From an uncultured Eremococcus sp. (lineage in GTDB: Bacteria; Bacillota; Bacilli; Lactobacillales; Aerococcaceae), in the NCBI GenBank assembly GCA_943914835.1, contig CALUDO010000006.1, positions 1-64,000 on the forward strand: a stretch of DNA of 64,000 nucleotides, read 5' to 3'. Within the stretch, counting starts at the first letter, position 1. Every line of letters starts with the position of its first letter. Positions 51,627 to 61,342 of the stretch are shown here, in pieces. The notes under the pieces are model-generated. The model ran no database searches, had not been told where the DNA came from, and saw only the letters and a list, made by a program, of their open reading frames with translations. Made by a program: the position numbers and the translations under genes.

Positions 51627-53009
51627 ATGAGGAAGTCGTTGAAGATTCTTGGTGTCATTATGGTGGTCCTGGCTCTAATATACGGGGCAGGTACTTTTTT
51701 CTTTTCTAATCATTTTGTCTTGAATACCCAAGTGGCTGGCGTTGATGTATCTGGTTTAACTACTAAACAGGCTGAGAAAAAAATTGAAAAGAACTTAAAT
51801 CAGGCTAAGATGACATTGAAAGAAGGGGGCAAATCTCTTCAAGAGCTTACTTTAGGAGATTTGAATCCTTCTTACGATTTCGCTAAAGATATTAAAAAGT
51901 CGTTTGATGCCCAGGATCCATATCTATGGTTAGAATCTATCTTTGATCGCCGTGTCTTTGCCGAGTCCTTTGAAGATAACTATCAAATAGATGCCGATGA
52001 GGTAGCTAAGAAAATCAACCAAATGCCCTTGGATGGCCAGGACCGGGAGAAACCGGTTGATTCCAAAATAGCTTATTCAGAAGAGCAAGGCTATTATATT
52101 GAAGAAGGTAGTCAAGGAACCTTGCTGGATACGGATAAACTTGAAGATTCTATTAAAAAAGCTGTTGATTCGGGTAAGAACCAACTGGATTTGAAGGAAG
52201 CATACGCTGACCCTGACCAAAATAGCGATAGTAAAAAAGTTAAGGACCGAATGAAGAGCATTGAAGAGGTGTCATCTAAGGAATTTACTTTCAACTTGGC
52301 AGGGGATAAAGTTAAGGTTGACCAAACTCAAATTGAACGTTGGATGAACTTTGATGATGATAAGAAACTGGTCATGGACCGTGAAGCTATCGCAGCTTAT
52401 TTAACTGGATTAAATGATAAGTATTCTACCTTTGGACAGGAACGAACCTTTGAATCTACGCTTCAAGGAGAGATTATCGTTCCTCCTGGAATTCTGGGAT
52501 GGCAAATTGATGTTGAAGAAGAGACTGAGATCATAGCTTCCAGCCTAGAAAGTGGTAAATCGGTGCCGGAAGAACCTATTTACTATTCAACCGGAGGAAT
52601 ACCCGGAGCTAAAGATGATATTGGCGATACCTATATAGAGATTGATTTAATCAATCAAACCATGTTCCTTTATGTGGACGGAAGTCTAATCACTGAAACT
52701 CCAATTGTCTCAGGTCAATTAGGAGCTGAAACAGTTCCCGGAGCTAATGCAGTGAATGAAATGTTAGCAGACACAAACCTGGTTGGTTACAACCAATTCT
52801 ACAGAGTCGATTATTCTGTTCCAGTTTCCTATTGGATTCGTTTTGATGACCAGGCTCAAGGGATTCATGATGCTCCTTGGCAAGGGTCATACGGAGGAGA
52901 TGTTTACCAATATTCTGGTTCTCTAGGATGTATCAATACTCCTTTAGATCAAGTAGAGATTATTTATAACAATGTTCAATATGGGACACCAGTGATTGTA
53001 TTTAACTAA
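51627..53009 (+). CDS. Membrane-anchored L,D-transpeptidase (YkuD)
   Basis: A 460-residue protein: N-terminal membrane segment (about 8-28), a repeated peptidoglycan-binding-4-type domain (about 90-330), and a YkuD catalytic domain at the end. The catalytic Cys is C435 in SGSLGCINTP and the partner His is H414 (IHDAPW); the spacing of 21 equals that in enterococcal Ldtfm as I recall it. The usual His of the SHGC motif is Leu here (L433). It would form 3-3 crosslinks or anchor proteins. The start at 51627 has GAAAGG; the longer frame from 51528 begins in A-rich sequence without a site. Confidence 0.85.
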   Translation: MRKSLKILGVIMVVLALIYGAGTFFFSNHFVLNTQVAGVDVSGLTTKQAEKKIEKNLNQAKMTLKEGGKSLQELTLGDLNPSYDFAKDIKKSFDAQDPYLWLESIFDRRVFAESFEDNYQIDADEVAKKINQMPLDGQDREKPVDSKIAYSEEQGYYIEEGSQGTLLDTDKLEDSIKKAVDSGKNQLDLKEAYADPDQNSDSKKVKDRMKSIEEVSSKEFTFNLAGDKVKVDQTQIERWMNFDDDKKLVMDREAIAAYLTGLNDKYSTFGQERTFESTLQGEIIVPPGILGWQIDVEEETEIIASSLESGKSVPEEPIYYSTGGIPGAKDDIGDTYIEIDLINQTMFLYVDGSLITETPIVSGQLGAETVPGANAVNEMLADTNLVGYNQFYRVDYSVPVSYWIRFDDQAQGIHDAPWQGSYGGDVYQYSGSLGCINTPLDQVEIIYNNVQYGTPVIVFN

Positions 53010-53023
53010 GTTCTGAAAATGGT

Positions 53024-53057
53024 AAAAGACAAGTGGGTGACCGCTTGTCTTTTTTTG
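53024..53057 (+). terminator. Terminator after the L,D-transpeptidase gene
   Basis: AAAAGACAAGTGG pairs with CCGCTTGTCTTTT around GTGA, followed by a T-run. Confidence 0.88.
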
Positions 53058-53195
53058 TCATGTTAGGTGGAAATAAATAAGAAAATTATTATTTTAATGT
53101 GTCTATCATAAATTATGGGATTCTACGGAGACTTCTATTATAATGAGGAAAGTACAGTGGAGTTAAGAATATAATTGATAGAATAGAGGATATAC

Positions 53196-54533
53196 ATGAA
53201 TCGATATATGGAAGAAGTATACCAAGCTTTAGAAATCAGCTATGGTCATGAATCGGAGTTCCTCCAGGCCGTCAAAGGAATGTTTCAAGCGATTGAGCCA
53301 GTGGTTGATCAACATCCAGAATATGAAAAACAGGCTATTCTTGAGCGTTTGACTAGCCCAGAAAGAATTATTCAATTTCGGGTACCTTGGTTGGATGACC
53401 AGGGTCAAGTCCATGTTAATACAGGTTGGCGGGTTCAGTTTTCTTCTTTAAATGGTCCCTATAAGGGAGGATTGCGCTTTCACCCAAGTGTCAATCAAAG
53501 TGTCCTGAAATTCTTGGGTTTTGAACAAATATTTAAGAATATTCTGACAGGTCTACCAATTGGTGGGGGTAAGGGGGGATCAGATTTCGACCCTAAAAGC
53601 AAGACTGATAGAGAGATTATGGCCTTCTGCCAGAGTTTCATGACAGAGTTGAGTAAGCATATTGGACCAAATCTTGACGTGCCAGCAGGAGATATTGGTG
53701 TCGGAGGGCGAGAATTGGGCTACCTTTATGGACAGTATAAGCGGTTGAAACAGATGGAAGCTGGTGTTTTGACTGGCAAACCACTCGGGTCTGGCGGTAG
53801 TTTAGGCCGGACTGAAGCAACGGGTTATGGCTTGGTCTATTTCTTAAATCACATGCTCCAAGTTCACGGAGATCAACTGAAAGGTAAAACAGTGATTATT
53901 TCTGGCTCAGGTAATGTTGCCTATCATGCTGCAGTTAAGTTACAAGCCTTAGGAGCTTTGGTGGTTGCCATGAGTGATTCCCAGACCGCTCTTTATGATC
54001 CTCAAGGATTGGACTTGAATCTTATTAAGTCCTTGAAGGTTGATAACCGCCAGCGCTTGAAGGAATATATAAAGACATACCCAGAAACTCAGACCTTCCC
54101 TGGATCCGTGTGGGATATGACAATCAAAGCAGACATCGCCTTACCGTGTGCCACCCAAAATGAAATTAACTCTGCCCAACTAACTCGGCTCTACCAGGCT
54201 GGTGTGACCTACTTAGCCGAAGGGGCAAATATGCCCTTGACAGAAGGAGCCCTTGAAAAGATTAGAGAATTAGACTTAACCTATGGTCCGGGTAAAGCGG
54301 CCAATGCTGGAGGTGTGGCTGTATCTGCAATGGAAATGAGCCAGAATGCTAGCTTTGAAGCGTGGAGCCAGGAAAGGGTTGATCAAGAACTTCAAAAAGT
54401 GATGGGAAATATTTTCCAGGAGGTTAAAGAAGTAGCACAAAACTACGGCTTCCCCAAGGATTATTTAAGGGGAGCAGATATCGCTTCCTTTGAAAAACTT
54501 GTCCAATTGATGCTTGATCAAGGCCTTGTTTAA
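53196..54533 (+). CDS. gdhA: Glutamate dehydrogenase (NADP-type)
   Basis: A 445-residue enzyme interconverting 2-oxoglutarate plus ammonia with glutamate. Motifs: the catalytic Lys in PIGGGKGGSDFDPK, then VPAGDIGVGGRELGYLYGQYK, and the nucleotide fold VIISGSGNVAYHAA. The Ser/Gly pattern after the fold and the length fit the hexameric NADP-dependent (anabolic) type. AGAGGATATAC precedes the ATG. Monocistronic, with a terminator. Confidence 0.95.
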   Translation: MNRYMEEVYQALEISYGHESEFLQAVKGMFQAIEPVVDQHPEYEKQAILERLTSPERIIQFRVPWLDDQGQVHVNTGWRVQFSSLNGPYKGGLRFHPSVNQSVLKFLGFEQIFKNILTGLPIGGGKGGSDFDPKSKTDREIMAFCQSFMTELSKHIGPNLDVPAGDIGVGGRELGYLYGQYKRLKQMEAGVLTGKPLGSGGSLGRTEATGYGLVYFLNHMLQVHGDQLKGKTVIISGSGNVAYHAAVKLQALGALVVAMSDSQTALYDPQGLDLNLIKSLKVDNRQRLKEYIKTYPETQTFPGSVWDMTIKADIALPCATQNEINSAQLTRLYQAGVTYLAEGANMPLTEGALEKIRELDLTYGPGKAANAGGVAVSAMEMSQNASFEAWSQERVDQELQKVMGNIFQEVKEVAQNYGFPKDYLRGADIASFEKLVQLMLDQGLV

Positions 54534-54546
54534 TTCAATAAGTCCT

Positions 54547-54576
54547 AAAAAAGATGGCATTGTGCCATCTTTTTTG
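54547..54576 (+). terminator. Terminator after gdhA
   Basis: AAAAAAGATGGCA pairs with TGCCATCTTTTTT around a 3-base loop. Strong and symmetric. Confidence 0.9.
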
Positions 54577-54829
54577 CTAGCTATAATCCTTGACCCGGGA
54601 CTAGTACAGAATTCTAGTCTGTTAAAAGATAGGAAATGCACTAAAAAGAGAAGGGTCTTGGTCTCAAGTCTTCTAGAACAGTGATTTGGTCTGTTAGCCA
54701 AAGATATGAAAGGGTTTCATTTGAGCTGAGTCTTGCATATTATATTTTTTTTTGGTACATTAAAACCGTTATAAGTTAATACAGTTTTTCGTAAGTGTAT
54801 TATTATCAAAAAGAGAGGAAGTTTGATTC
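54577..54829 (+). other. AT-rich region before pdhA, promoter not resolved
   Basis: About 250 bases with no gene. It contains several AT-rich -10-like hexamers (TATTAT at about 54798, TATAAG, TAATAC), none paired with a clear -35, and no clear operator. The pdh promoter must lie here. Confidence 0.4.
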
Positions 54830-55939
54830 ATGGCAAGCGCAAATGAAACAGTAACATTGGACCAATTGTTAGATCCGGAGTACTTTAATTTTGATACTGT
54901 TCAGGTAATGAATGAAAAGGGAGAAATTGTGAACCCTGATTTAATGCCTGACTTATCAGATGAGGAATTAGTTAAATTTATGGAAGATATGGTCTTCTTC
55001 CGTGAGTGGAATGCCCGTATGAAGGCTTTCAGTCGTCAAGGACGTCTTGGATTCGTTGCTCCAACAGCTGGTCAAGAAGCGTCTCAACTAGGGACCATTG
55101 CTGCAACAACTTCAGATGATATTATTTTCCCAGGTTACCGTGACCTACCTCAATTAATCCAACACGGTTTACCAAGACATAAGGCATTCTTGTGGTCTAA
55201 GGGTCACGTGAATGGTTCAGAATATCCTGAAGATTTCCGAGCTTATCCTCCTCAAATTATCATTGGGGCTCAATATGTACAAGCGGCTGGAGCAGCTGTA
55301 GGGATCAAGAAGAATGGTCGTAAGGCGATTGCTATGACATGGACTGGTGATGGTGGATCATCTCAAGGTGACGTCTACGAAGGAATTAACTATGCAGGAG
55401 CTTTCCAAGCGCCCGCTGTCTTCGTTATCCAAAATAATGGTTGGGCAATTTCAACGCCACGTGAATACCAAACAGCCGCTAGAACTCTAGCTCAAAAAGC
55501 TGTGGCTGCTGGAATTCCTGGTATCCAAGTAGATGGTATGGACATCCTAGCTGTTTATGCTGTAGCTAAAGCAGCTCGTGAATATGCTATTGAAGGTAAT
55601 GGACCTGTTCTAATTGAAACTCTATGCTACCGTTACGGTGCCCACTCCCTATCAGGGGATGATCCAACCCGTTACCAACCTGAAGGAGCACAAGAACACT
55701 GGCATGGTTTAGATCCTTTGGATCGTTTCCGTATTTTCTTAACCGAAAAAGGCCTTTGGTCTGAAGAAAAAGAACAAGCAACAGTTGAAAATGCCAAAGA
55801 AATTGCTAAGGAAGCGATTAAAGAGGCTGAATCAGCTCCTCAACAAAAGGTTTCTGACTTCTTGAAGAATATGTTTGAAACCCCAGACTACATTACCCAA
55901 GAACAAATTGAAAAATACGAAGCAAAGGAGAATAAATAA
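54830..55939 (+). CDS. pdhA: Pyruvate dehydrogenase E1 component, alpha subunit
   Basis: A 369-residue thiamine-diphosphate enzyme subunit that decarboxylates pyruvate. The TPP motif GDGGSSQGDVYEGINYAGAF (20 residues) is seen, with NGWAIS. AGAGAGGAAG upstream of ATG 54830. It is first in an operon pdhA-B-C-D; its TAA overlaps the pdhB ATG by one base. Confidence 0.96.
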   Translation: MASANETVTLDQLLDPEYFNFDTVQVMNEKGEIVNPDLMPDLSDEELVKFMEDMVFFREWNARMKAFSRQGRLGFVAPTAGQEASQLGTIAATTSDDIIFPGYRDLPQLIQHGLPRHKAFLWSKGHVNGSEYPEDFRAYPPQIIIGAQYVQAAGAAVGIKKNGRKAIAMTWTGDGGSSQGDVYEGINYAGAFQAPAVFVIQNNGWAISTPREYQTAARTLAQKAVAAGIPGIQVDGMDILAVYAVAKAAREYAIEGNGPVLIETLCYRYGAHSLSGDDPTRYQPEGAQEHWHGLDPLDRFRIFLTEKGLWSEEKEQATVENAKEIAKEAIKEAESAPQQKVSDFLKNMFETPDYITQEQIEKYEAKENK

Positions 55940-56916
55940 TGGCACAAATGACAATGATTCAAGCAATTACTAATGCCTTAGACATCGAATTAAAGAATGA
56001 TTCGAAAGCTTTAATTTTTGGTGAAGATGTTGGTAAAAACGGTGGTGTCTTCCGTGCGACAGAAGGCTTACAAGACACCCATGGTGAAGACAGAGTCTTC
56101 AATACACCCTTAGCTGAATCAGGTATTGGTGGATTGGCCATTGGTTTGGCTCTGGAAGGATTTCGCCCAGTAGCAGAAATCCAATTCTTCGGATTCGTAT
56201 TTGAAGTGATGGACTCTGTCGTTGGTCAAGCAGCTCGAACACGTTACCGTACCGGTAGCACTCGCAACCTACCTATTACCATTCGTTCACCATTTGGTGG
56301 TGGAGTAGCGACACCTGAGATGCACGCGGATTCTCTAGAAGGGTTAATTGCTCAATCTCCAGGAATTAAGGTTGTAATTCCTTCAAACCCTTATGATGCT
56401 AAAGGACTCCTTATCTCTTCTATTAGAGATAATGACCCAGTTGTTTTCTTAGAACATATGAAATTGTATCGTTCTTTCCGTGAAGAAGTTCCTGAAGAAG
56501 AATACACTGTCCCATTAGGTAAGGCAAATATCGTCAGAGAAGGTACAGACGTTTCTATTATTGCTTATGGAGCAATGGTTCGTGAAGCTATTGCAGCTGC
56601 TGATCAATTAGAAAAAGAGGGTATCTCTGCTGAGATCGTCGACTTAAGAACGGTAGCTCCTTTGGATATCGAAACTCTAGTTGCAACCACTGAGAAAACT
56701 GGACGCGTAGTTGTTGTCCAAGAAGCTCAACGCCAAGCGGGTGTGGGTGAGAAAGTAATTTCTGAAATTTCTCAACGTGCGATTCTTTCATTGAAAGCAC
56801 CAATGGCATTAGTTGCAGCACCAAACACCGTCTTCCCATTTGGTATGGCAGAAAAAGATTGGTTGCCGAATGCCAACGATATTGTAGAACAAGTGAAAGA
56901 AACTCAAGATTTCTAA
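55939..56916 (+). CDS. pdhB: Pyruvate dehydrogenase E1 component, beta subunit
   Basis: A 325-residue E1 beta subunit. GEDVGKNGGVFRATEGLQ, the conserved N-terminal active-site stretch, and the C-terminal transketolase domain (VVVVQEAQRQAGVGEKVISE) are present. It forms the heterotetramer with PdhA. Confidence 0.96.
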   Translation: MAQMTMIQAITNALDIELKNDSKALIFGEDVGKNGGVFRATEGLQDTHGEDRVFNTPLAESGIGGLAIGLALEGFRPVAEIQFFGFVFEVMDSVVGQAARTRYRTGSTRNLPITIRSPFGGGVATPEMHADSLEGLIAQSPGIKVVIPSNPYDAKGLLISSIRDNDPVVFLEHMKLYRSFREEVPEEEYTVPLGKANIVREGTDVSIIAYGAMVREAIAAADQLEKEGISAEIVDLRTVAPLDIETLVATTEKTGRVVVVQEAQRQAGVGEKVISEISQRAILSLKAPMALVAAPNTVFPFGMAEKDWLPNANDIVEQVKETQDF

Positions 56917-56979
56917 TCTTCTAGCACTTTGACGAGTCGACTATCAAGGACCAATTATTAAGGAAGGAAGTAAATATAC

Positions 56980-58638
56980 ATGGCATATAAATTTACCTTG
57001 CCAGAATTAGGTGAAGGGATTCACGAAGGCGAAATTGTATCCATCCTAGTTTCTGAAGGACAAGAAATTAATGAAGATGATATCATCCTAGAAGTCCAAA
57101 ATGATAAGGCAGTGGAAGAATTACCAACGCCAGTCACAGGAACTGTTAAATCAATTCAAGTAGCTGAGGGTGATGTTAAGACTGTTGGTGATGTCCTAAT
57201 TGAAATTGAAGCAGAAGGCTATGAAGGTGATGACCAGGCAGACGACGCAGGTCAAGCACCAGCTACTTCTACATCAACACCTGAATCTCCAGCTCAAGAA
57301 TCCCAAGCTCAAGATCCAGCTAAAGCTGGCGGAGGCCTATACAGCTTTACCTTGCCAGAATTAGGTGAAGGGATTCATGAAGGGGAAATCGTTTCCTGGT
57401 TAGTCGCTGAAGGTGACCAAGTAGATGAAGACCAAACGATTCTTGAAGTTCAAAATGACAAGTCAGTCGAAGAATTGCCAACACCTTATGCAGGTACAAT
57501 TGTTAAAATTCATGCTCAAGAAGGCGATGTTAAGCAAGTTGGCGATGTCTTAGTTGAAATTGATGCCCCTGATTTCGAAGGAGCAGCAGAAGCTACAGGA
57601 GCGGCAGAACAACCTGCTCAAGAAGCAAGTGGTCAAACAAGTCAACCTACTAGCCCAGGAGCACCAAGTGGCCAAGCAGGAACTTCACCAGCAGGACACG
57701 TTCTGGCTATGCCATCTGTTCGTAAGTTAGCTCGTGATAAGGGTGTTGATATTAACTTGGTTCAACCAACCGGTAAGGGTGGTCGTATAACTGCTGAAGA
57801 TGTTAATAACTTTGACCCATCACAAGCTAGTCAACAAGAACCTGCTCAAGCAGCACAAGCAGCTGGTCAAGCAAGCTCTGATAAAGTAGCCAATGCTAAG
57901 GAGAAATCACCAGCACCACTGGCATCTGATAGTGAACGTACAAGTCGTGAGCCAATGTCTGGTACACGTAAGGCAATCGCTAAGGCTATGGTCAACTCTA
58001 AACACACTGCACCTCACGTAACTCACTTTGATGAAATTGAAGTGTCTAAGTTATGGGATCACCGCAAGAAATTCAAGGGTATCGCAGCTGAACGTGATGT
58101 TAAGTTGACCTTCTTACCTTACGCAGTGAAAGCATTAGTTGCTGCTGTTAAGAAGTATCCTATCTTGAATGCGTCTATTGATGATGCTACTAATGAGATT
58201 GTATACCATAACTACTACAATATTGGTATTGCGACAGATACTGATCACGGACTATATGTTCCTAATGTGAAAGATGCTAACGCTAAGAGCATGTTTGATA
58301 TTGCTGCTGAAATTTCTGAATTAGCAGGCAAGGCACAAGACAACAAGTTACAAGCAAGTGAAATGCGTGATGGAACCATTACAATCTCAAATATTGGTTC
58401 TGCCGGTGGTAAATGGTTCACTCCAATTATTAACCACCCAGAAGTAGCTATTCTTGGTTTTGGTTCAATTGTTCAAGAACCAATCATTGATGAAAATGGA
58501 GAACTAGCTGTGGGACGTATGATTAAATTGTCTCTAAGTTATGACCACCGTATTGTCGATGGAGCGACTGCTCAAAAAGCAATGAATGAAATTAAACGGT
58601 ACTTAGCAGATCCAGAACTCTTATTGATGGAAGGATAA
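56980..58638 (+). CDS. pdhC: Pyruvate dehydrogenase E2 (dihydrolipoyl acetyltransferase), two lipoyl domains
   Basis: A 552-residue acyltransferase. Two lipoyl domains in tandem (about 1-80 and 123-200) share ELGEGIHEGEIVS and the lipoylated Lys in VQNDKxVEELPTP. Ala/Pro/Gln-rich linkers separate them. An E3-binding domain (about 245-280, MPSVRKLARDKGVD) follows, then the catalytic core (about 330-552) with the active-site motif SYDHRIVDGA. Confidence 0.95.
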   Translation: MAYKFTLPELGEGIHEGEIVSILVSEGQEINEDDIILEVQNDKAVEELPTPVTGTVKSIQVAEGDVKTVGDVLIEIEAEGYEGDDQADDAGQAPATSTSTPESPAQESQAQDPAKAGGGLYSFTLPELGEGIHEGEIVSWLVAEGDQVDEDQTILEVQNDKSVEELPTPYAGTIVKIHAQEGDVKQVGDVLVEIDAPDFEGAAEATGAAEQPAQEASGQTSQPTSPGAPSGQAGTSPAGHVLAMPSVRKLARDKGVDINLVQPTGKGGRITAEDVNNFDPSQASQQEPAQAAQAAGQASSDKVANAKEKSPAPLASDSERTSREPMSGTRKAIAKAMVNSKHTAPHVTHFDEIEVSKLWDHRKKFKGIAAERDVKLTFLPYAVKALVAAVKKYPILNASIDDATNEIVYHNYYNIGIATDTDHGLYVPNVKDANAKSMFDIAAEISELAGKAQDNKLQASEMRDGTITISNIGSAGGKWFTPIINHPEVAILGFGSIVQEPIIDENGELAVGRMIKLSLSYDHRIVDGATAQKAMNEIKRYLADPELLLMEG

Positions 58639-58650
58639 GGTGAAATATAA

Positions 58651-60057
58651 ATGGTAGTTGGAGATTTCGCGATTGAATTAGACACAGTAGTTATTGGTGC
58701 AGGTCCTGGAGGGTATGTCGCTGCAATTCGGGCGGCTCAACTTGGACAAAAGGTAACTATTATTGAAAAGGAATATTTCGGAGGAGTCTGCCTAAACGTT
58801 GGTTGTATTCCATCAAAGGCGTTGATTTCAGCTAGTCACGTCTACCACAATGCGCAACATTCTGATGTCTTTGGAGTTACTGCTCAAGACGTAGCTATTG
58901 ACTTCACTAAGACTCAAGAATGGAAAGACAAGTCAGTTGTAGCTAAGTTAACTGGTGGTGTAGAAATGCTTCTGAAGAAGAATAAGGTTGAAATTATTCG
59001 CGGAGAAGCCTTCTTCCAAGATGACCACCACCTAAGAGTGATCCATGAAGATGGTGCACAATCATATACTTACAATAATGCGATTATTGCTACTGGATCT
59101 CGCCCAATTGAAATCCCTGGTTTCAAGTTTGGTGGTCGGATTATTGATTCAACAGGAGCGCTTAACCTTAAAGAAATTCCTGGAAAATTAGTTGTTATCG
59201 GTGGAGGTGTCATCGGCTCTGAATTAGGAATGGCATATGCTAACCTAGGATCGCAAGTAACCATTCTTGAAGGTTCACCACAACTTCTACCAAGCTTTGA
59301 AAAGGATATGGTACGTGTTGTAGAGAAAGAAATGAAGAACCGTAATATCGATATCCATACTAAGGCCATGGCTAAAGAAGCGATTGATAATGGTGATTCG
59401 GTTACAATCAAGTATGAAGTGAATGGCAAGGCCGAAGAAGTCACTGCTGATTATGTCTTAGTATCTGTTGGACGCCGTCCTAATACTGATGAAATGGGCT
59501 TAGATATTGCAGGCATTGAAATGACTGATCGTGGTTTGATCAAGGTTGATAAACAAGGTCGCACCAACAAGTCTAATGTCTACGCTATTGGTGACGTTGT
59601 TCCAGGAGCAGCTCTAGCGCATAAAGCTTCTTACGAAGGTAAAGTGGCGGCCGCTGCTATTGCTGGTGAAAAGGATGAAGTAGACTACCTAGCTATGCCA
59701 GCTGTAGCCTTTACTGATCCAGAATTGGCGTCTACAGGTCATACTGAAAAATCTGCTAAAGAAGCTGGTTTAGATGTGAAGGCATCTAAGTTCCCATTTG
59801 GAGGAAATGGTCGTGCCTTATCATTAGACCAAACAGATGGATTCTTACGTTTAATCACTACCAAGGAAGATAATATCTTGGTTGGGGCACAAATTGTTGG
59901 TCCTAATGCGTCAGAAGTTATATCTGAACTTGTATTAGCGATTGAATCTGGTATGAACGCAGAAGATATTGCTTTAACTATTCATGGACACCCATCCTTA
60001 GGTGAGGTTACCATGGATACAGCAGAATTGGCTTTAGGAATGCCAATTCACGTGTAA
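58651..60057 (+). CDS. pdhD: Dihydrolipoamide dehydrogenase (E3)
   Basis: A 468-residue FAD flavoprotein that reoxidises the lipoyl groups with NAD+. FAD motif GAGPGGYVAAIRAAQLG, redox disulfide GGVCLNVGCIPSK, NAD motif GGGVIGSELG and the C-terminal His-Glu dyad HGHPSLGE. Last gene of the operon. Confidence 0.96.
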   Translation: MVVGDFAIELDTVVIGAGPGGYVAAIRAAQLGQKVTIIEKEYFGGVCLNVGCIPSKALISASHVYHNAQHSDVFGVTAQDVAIDFTKTQEWKDKSVVAKLTGGVEMLLKKNKVEIIRGEAFFQDDHHLRVIHEDGAQSYTYNNAIIATGSRPIEIPGFKFGGRIIDSTGALNLKEIPGKLVVIGGGVIGSELGMAYANLGSQVTILEGSPQLLPSFEKDMVRVVEKEMKNRNIDIHTKAMAKEAIDNGDSVTIKYEVNGKAEEVTADYVLVSVGRRPNTDEMGLDIAGIEMTDRGLIKVDKQGRTNKSNVYAIGDVVPGAALAHKASYEGKVAAAAIAGEKDEVDYLAMPAVAFTDPELASTGHTEKSAKEAGLDVKASKFPFGGNGRALSLDQTDGFLRLITTKEDNILVGAQIVGPNASEVISELVLAIESGMNAEDIALTIHGHPSLGEVTMDTAELALGMPIHV

Positions 60058-60075
60058 AATAATTTAATGAATATT

Positions 60076-60141
60076 AAGCTTGATATGCTTTATATGGATA
60101 GGGTTTCATCTATCCGCTTGAAAGCATTTCAAGCTTTTTTC
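60076..60141 (+). terminator. Terminator of the pdh operon
   Basis: AAGCTTGA..TGCTTT..GGATAG (60076-) pairs with CTATCC..AAAGCA..TCAAGCTT, followed by TTTTTT. A long, imperfect but strong hairpin. Confidence 0.85.
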
Positions 60142-60364
60142 TATTGCTAACAAGCTTCCTTTTTGATACTTAGGAGATTTAGATGGAGTTAAACTATTTT
60201 AATTGACTAATATACTTACAAATGATTGATGTCTAAAAAATAATAGTAAAAGACCTTTTAAATTTATATTTAAGTGGTACAATGAGAACACTTGTGGTTA
60301 AGAGTCTTACAGTATTTGTTAGACTGATTAATCGCTAAGATTGATTTAGAAAGAAGGTAGAAAA
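60142..60364 (+). promoter_or_regulatory. Leader and extended -10 promoter of the ATP synthase operon
   Basis: TGG-TACAAT at 60275-60283 is an extended -10, about 80 bases before atpB. No clear -35 or regulator site. The remainder of the gap is AT-rich and I see nothing in it. Confidence 0.5.
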
Positions 60365-61090
60365 GTGGATGAAACAGTCATTGTAAACCTGCTAGGTATT
60401 CCAATAGGATTAAATGTTCTACTATCCCTTGGAGCGGCGGTTATTATCGTGATTGCCCTTTGTTTTGTCTTTACGCATAATTTATCGGTCGATAAGCCTG
60501 GTAAGCTTCAACTAGCCTTTGAAGCGATTATCGATTTGATAAAGGGTGTAGTGGATGATGCCATAGGAGATGAGGTAGAGCCTGCGCATATCGTTGTAGC
60601 TTTGACCGTCTTTCTTTTTATCTTGGTGTCCAACCTCTTAGGCTTACCCATTCTGGTTATAGCAGATGAAGTTTCTTACTGGAAATCACCTACGGCTGAA
60701 TTAGCTGTCTGCTTAGCTATGGCAGTAACCATGAACCTAATTTCCCAATACTTTGGAATTCGTAAGTACGGCCTGGTTCAGCATTTTAGATTGACCTATG
60801 CCAAACCGGTTGCCTTGCTTCCTTATAATTTGTTGGAAGAAGTTATTAATATGATGACCCTTTCCTTACGTTTATTTGGGAATATTTTTGCTGGTGAGAT
60901 TCTGTTAAAGTTAATTGCTGAACTAGGCAATATTTTTGGCATCGTATCTTGGCCAATTGGGATTCCTCTGCAAATGGTTTGGCAGGCTTTCTCAATTTTT
61001 ATTGGATGTCTACAGGCCTATATTTTTGTAAATCTATCTATTGTTTATTTATCACACAAAGTTGTTCATCATGAGAATCAAGAAGCATAA
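60365..61090 (+). CDS. atpB: ATP synthase F0 subunit a
   Basis: A 241-residue membrane subunit. The conserved Arg stretch MMTLSLRLFGNIFAGE near the C-terminal half forms the proton half-channel with subunit c. Start GTG at 60365, with GAAGG upstream; no in-frame ATG is close. First gene seen in the operon; atpI is not present in front. Confidence 0.95.
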   Translation: MDETVIVNLLGIPIGLNVLLSLGAAVIIVIALCFVFTHNLSVDKPGKLQLAFEAIIDLIKGVVDDAIGDEVEPAHIVVALTVFLFILVSNLLGLPILVIADEVSYWKSPTAELAVCLAMAVTMNLISQYFGIRKYGLVQHFRLTYAKPVALLPYNLLEEVINMMTLSLRLFGNIFAGEILLKLIAELGNIFGIVSWPIGIPLQMVWQAFSIFIGCLQAYIFVNLSIVYLSHKVVHHENQEA

Positions 61091-61111
61091 AAAAAGGAGA
61101 ATTGATATAAT

Positions 61112-61324
61112 ATGAATGGTTTAGCTGCTGCAATTGCAATTGGTATTGCTGCATTTGGTGCTGCAATTGGGAATGGTTTGGTAATTTCTAAAGCTATTGA
61201 GTCTATGTCGCGTCAACCCGAAATGGAAAGTAAGATTCGTTCTACTATGTTACTTGGGGTTGGTTTGATCGAGGCTATCCCAATTATGGCTGCCGTTATT
61301 GCCTTTATTTTAGTCTTTAGTTAG
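61112..61324 (+). CDS. atpE: ATP synthase F0 subunit c
   Basis: A 70-residue two-helix proteolipid. The ion-binding Glu is in GVGLIEAIPIM on the second helix. The polar RQP loop (MSRQPEM) faces subunits gamma and epsilon. The first helix carries a GxGxG-like packing motif. I see no Na+-binding Gln in helix one, so proton use is likely. Confidence 0.95.
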   Translation: MNGLAAAIAIGIAAFGAAIGNGLVISKAIESMSRQPEMESKIRSTMLLGVGLIEAIPIMAAVIAFILVFS

Positions 61325-61342
61325 AAGATAGGAGCGAAAGAA

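Noticed and set aside
56980..57600. Tandem near-repeat in pdhC
   Set aside because: These are the two lipoyl domains, a normal feature of E2 in this group, not a new element.
60180..60270. Second promoter or regulator site before atpB
   Set aside because: AT-rich sequence with only chance-level hexamers.
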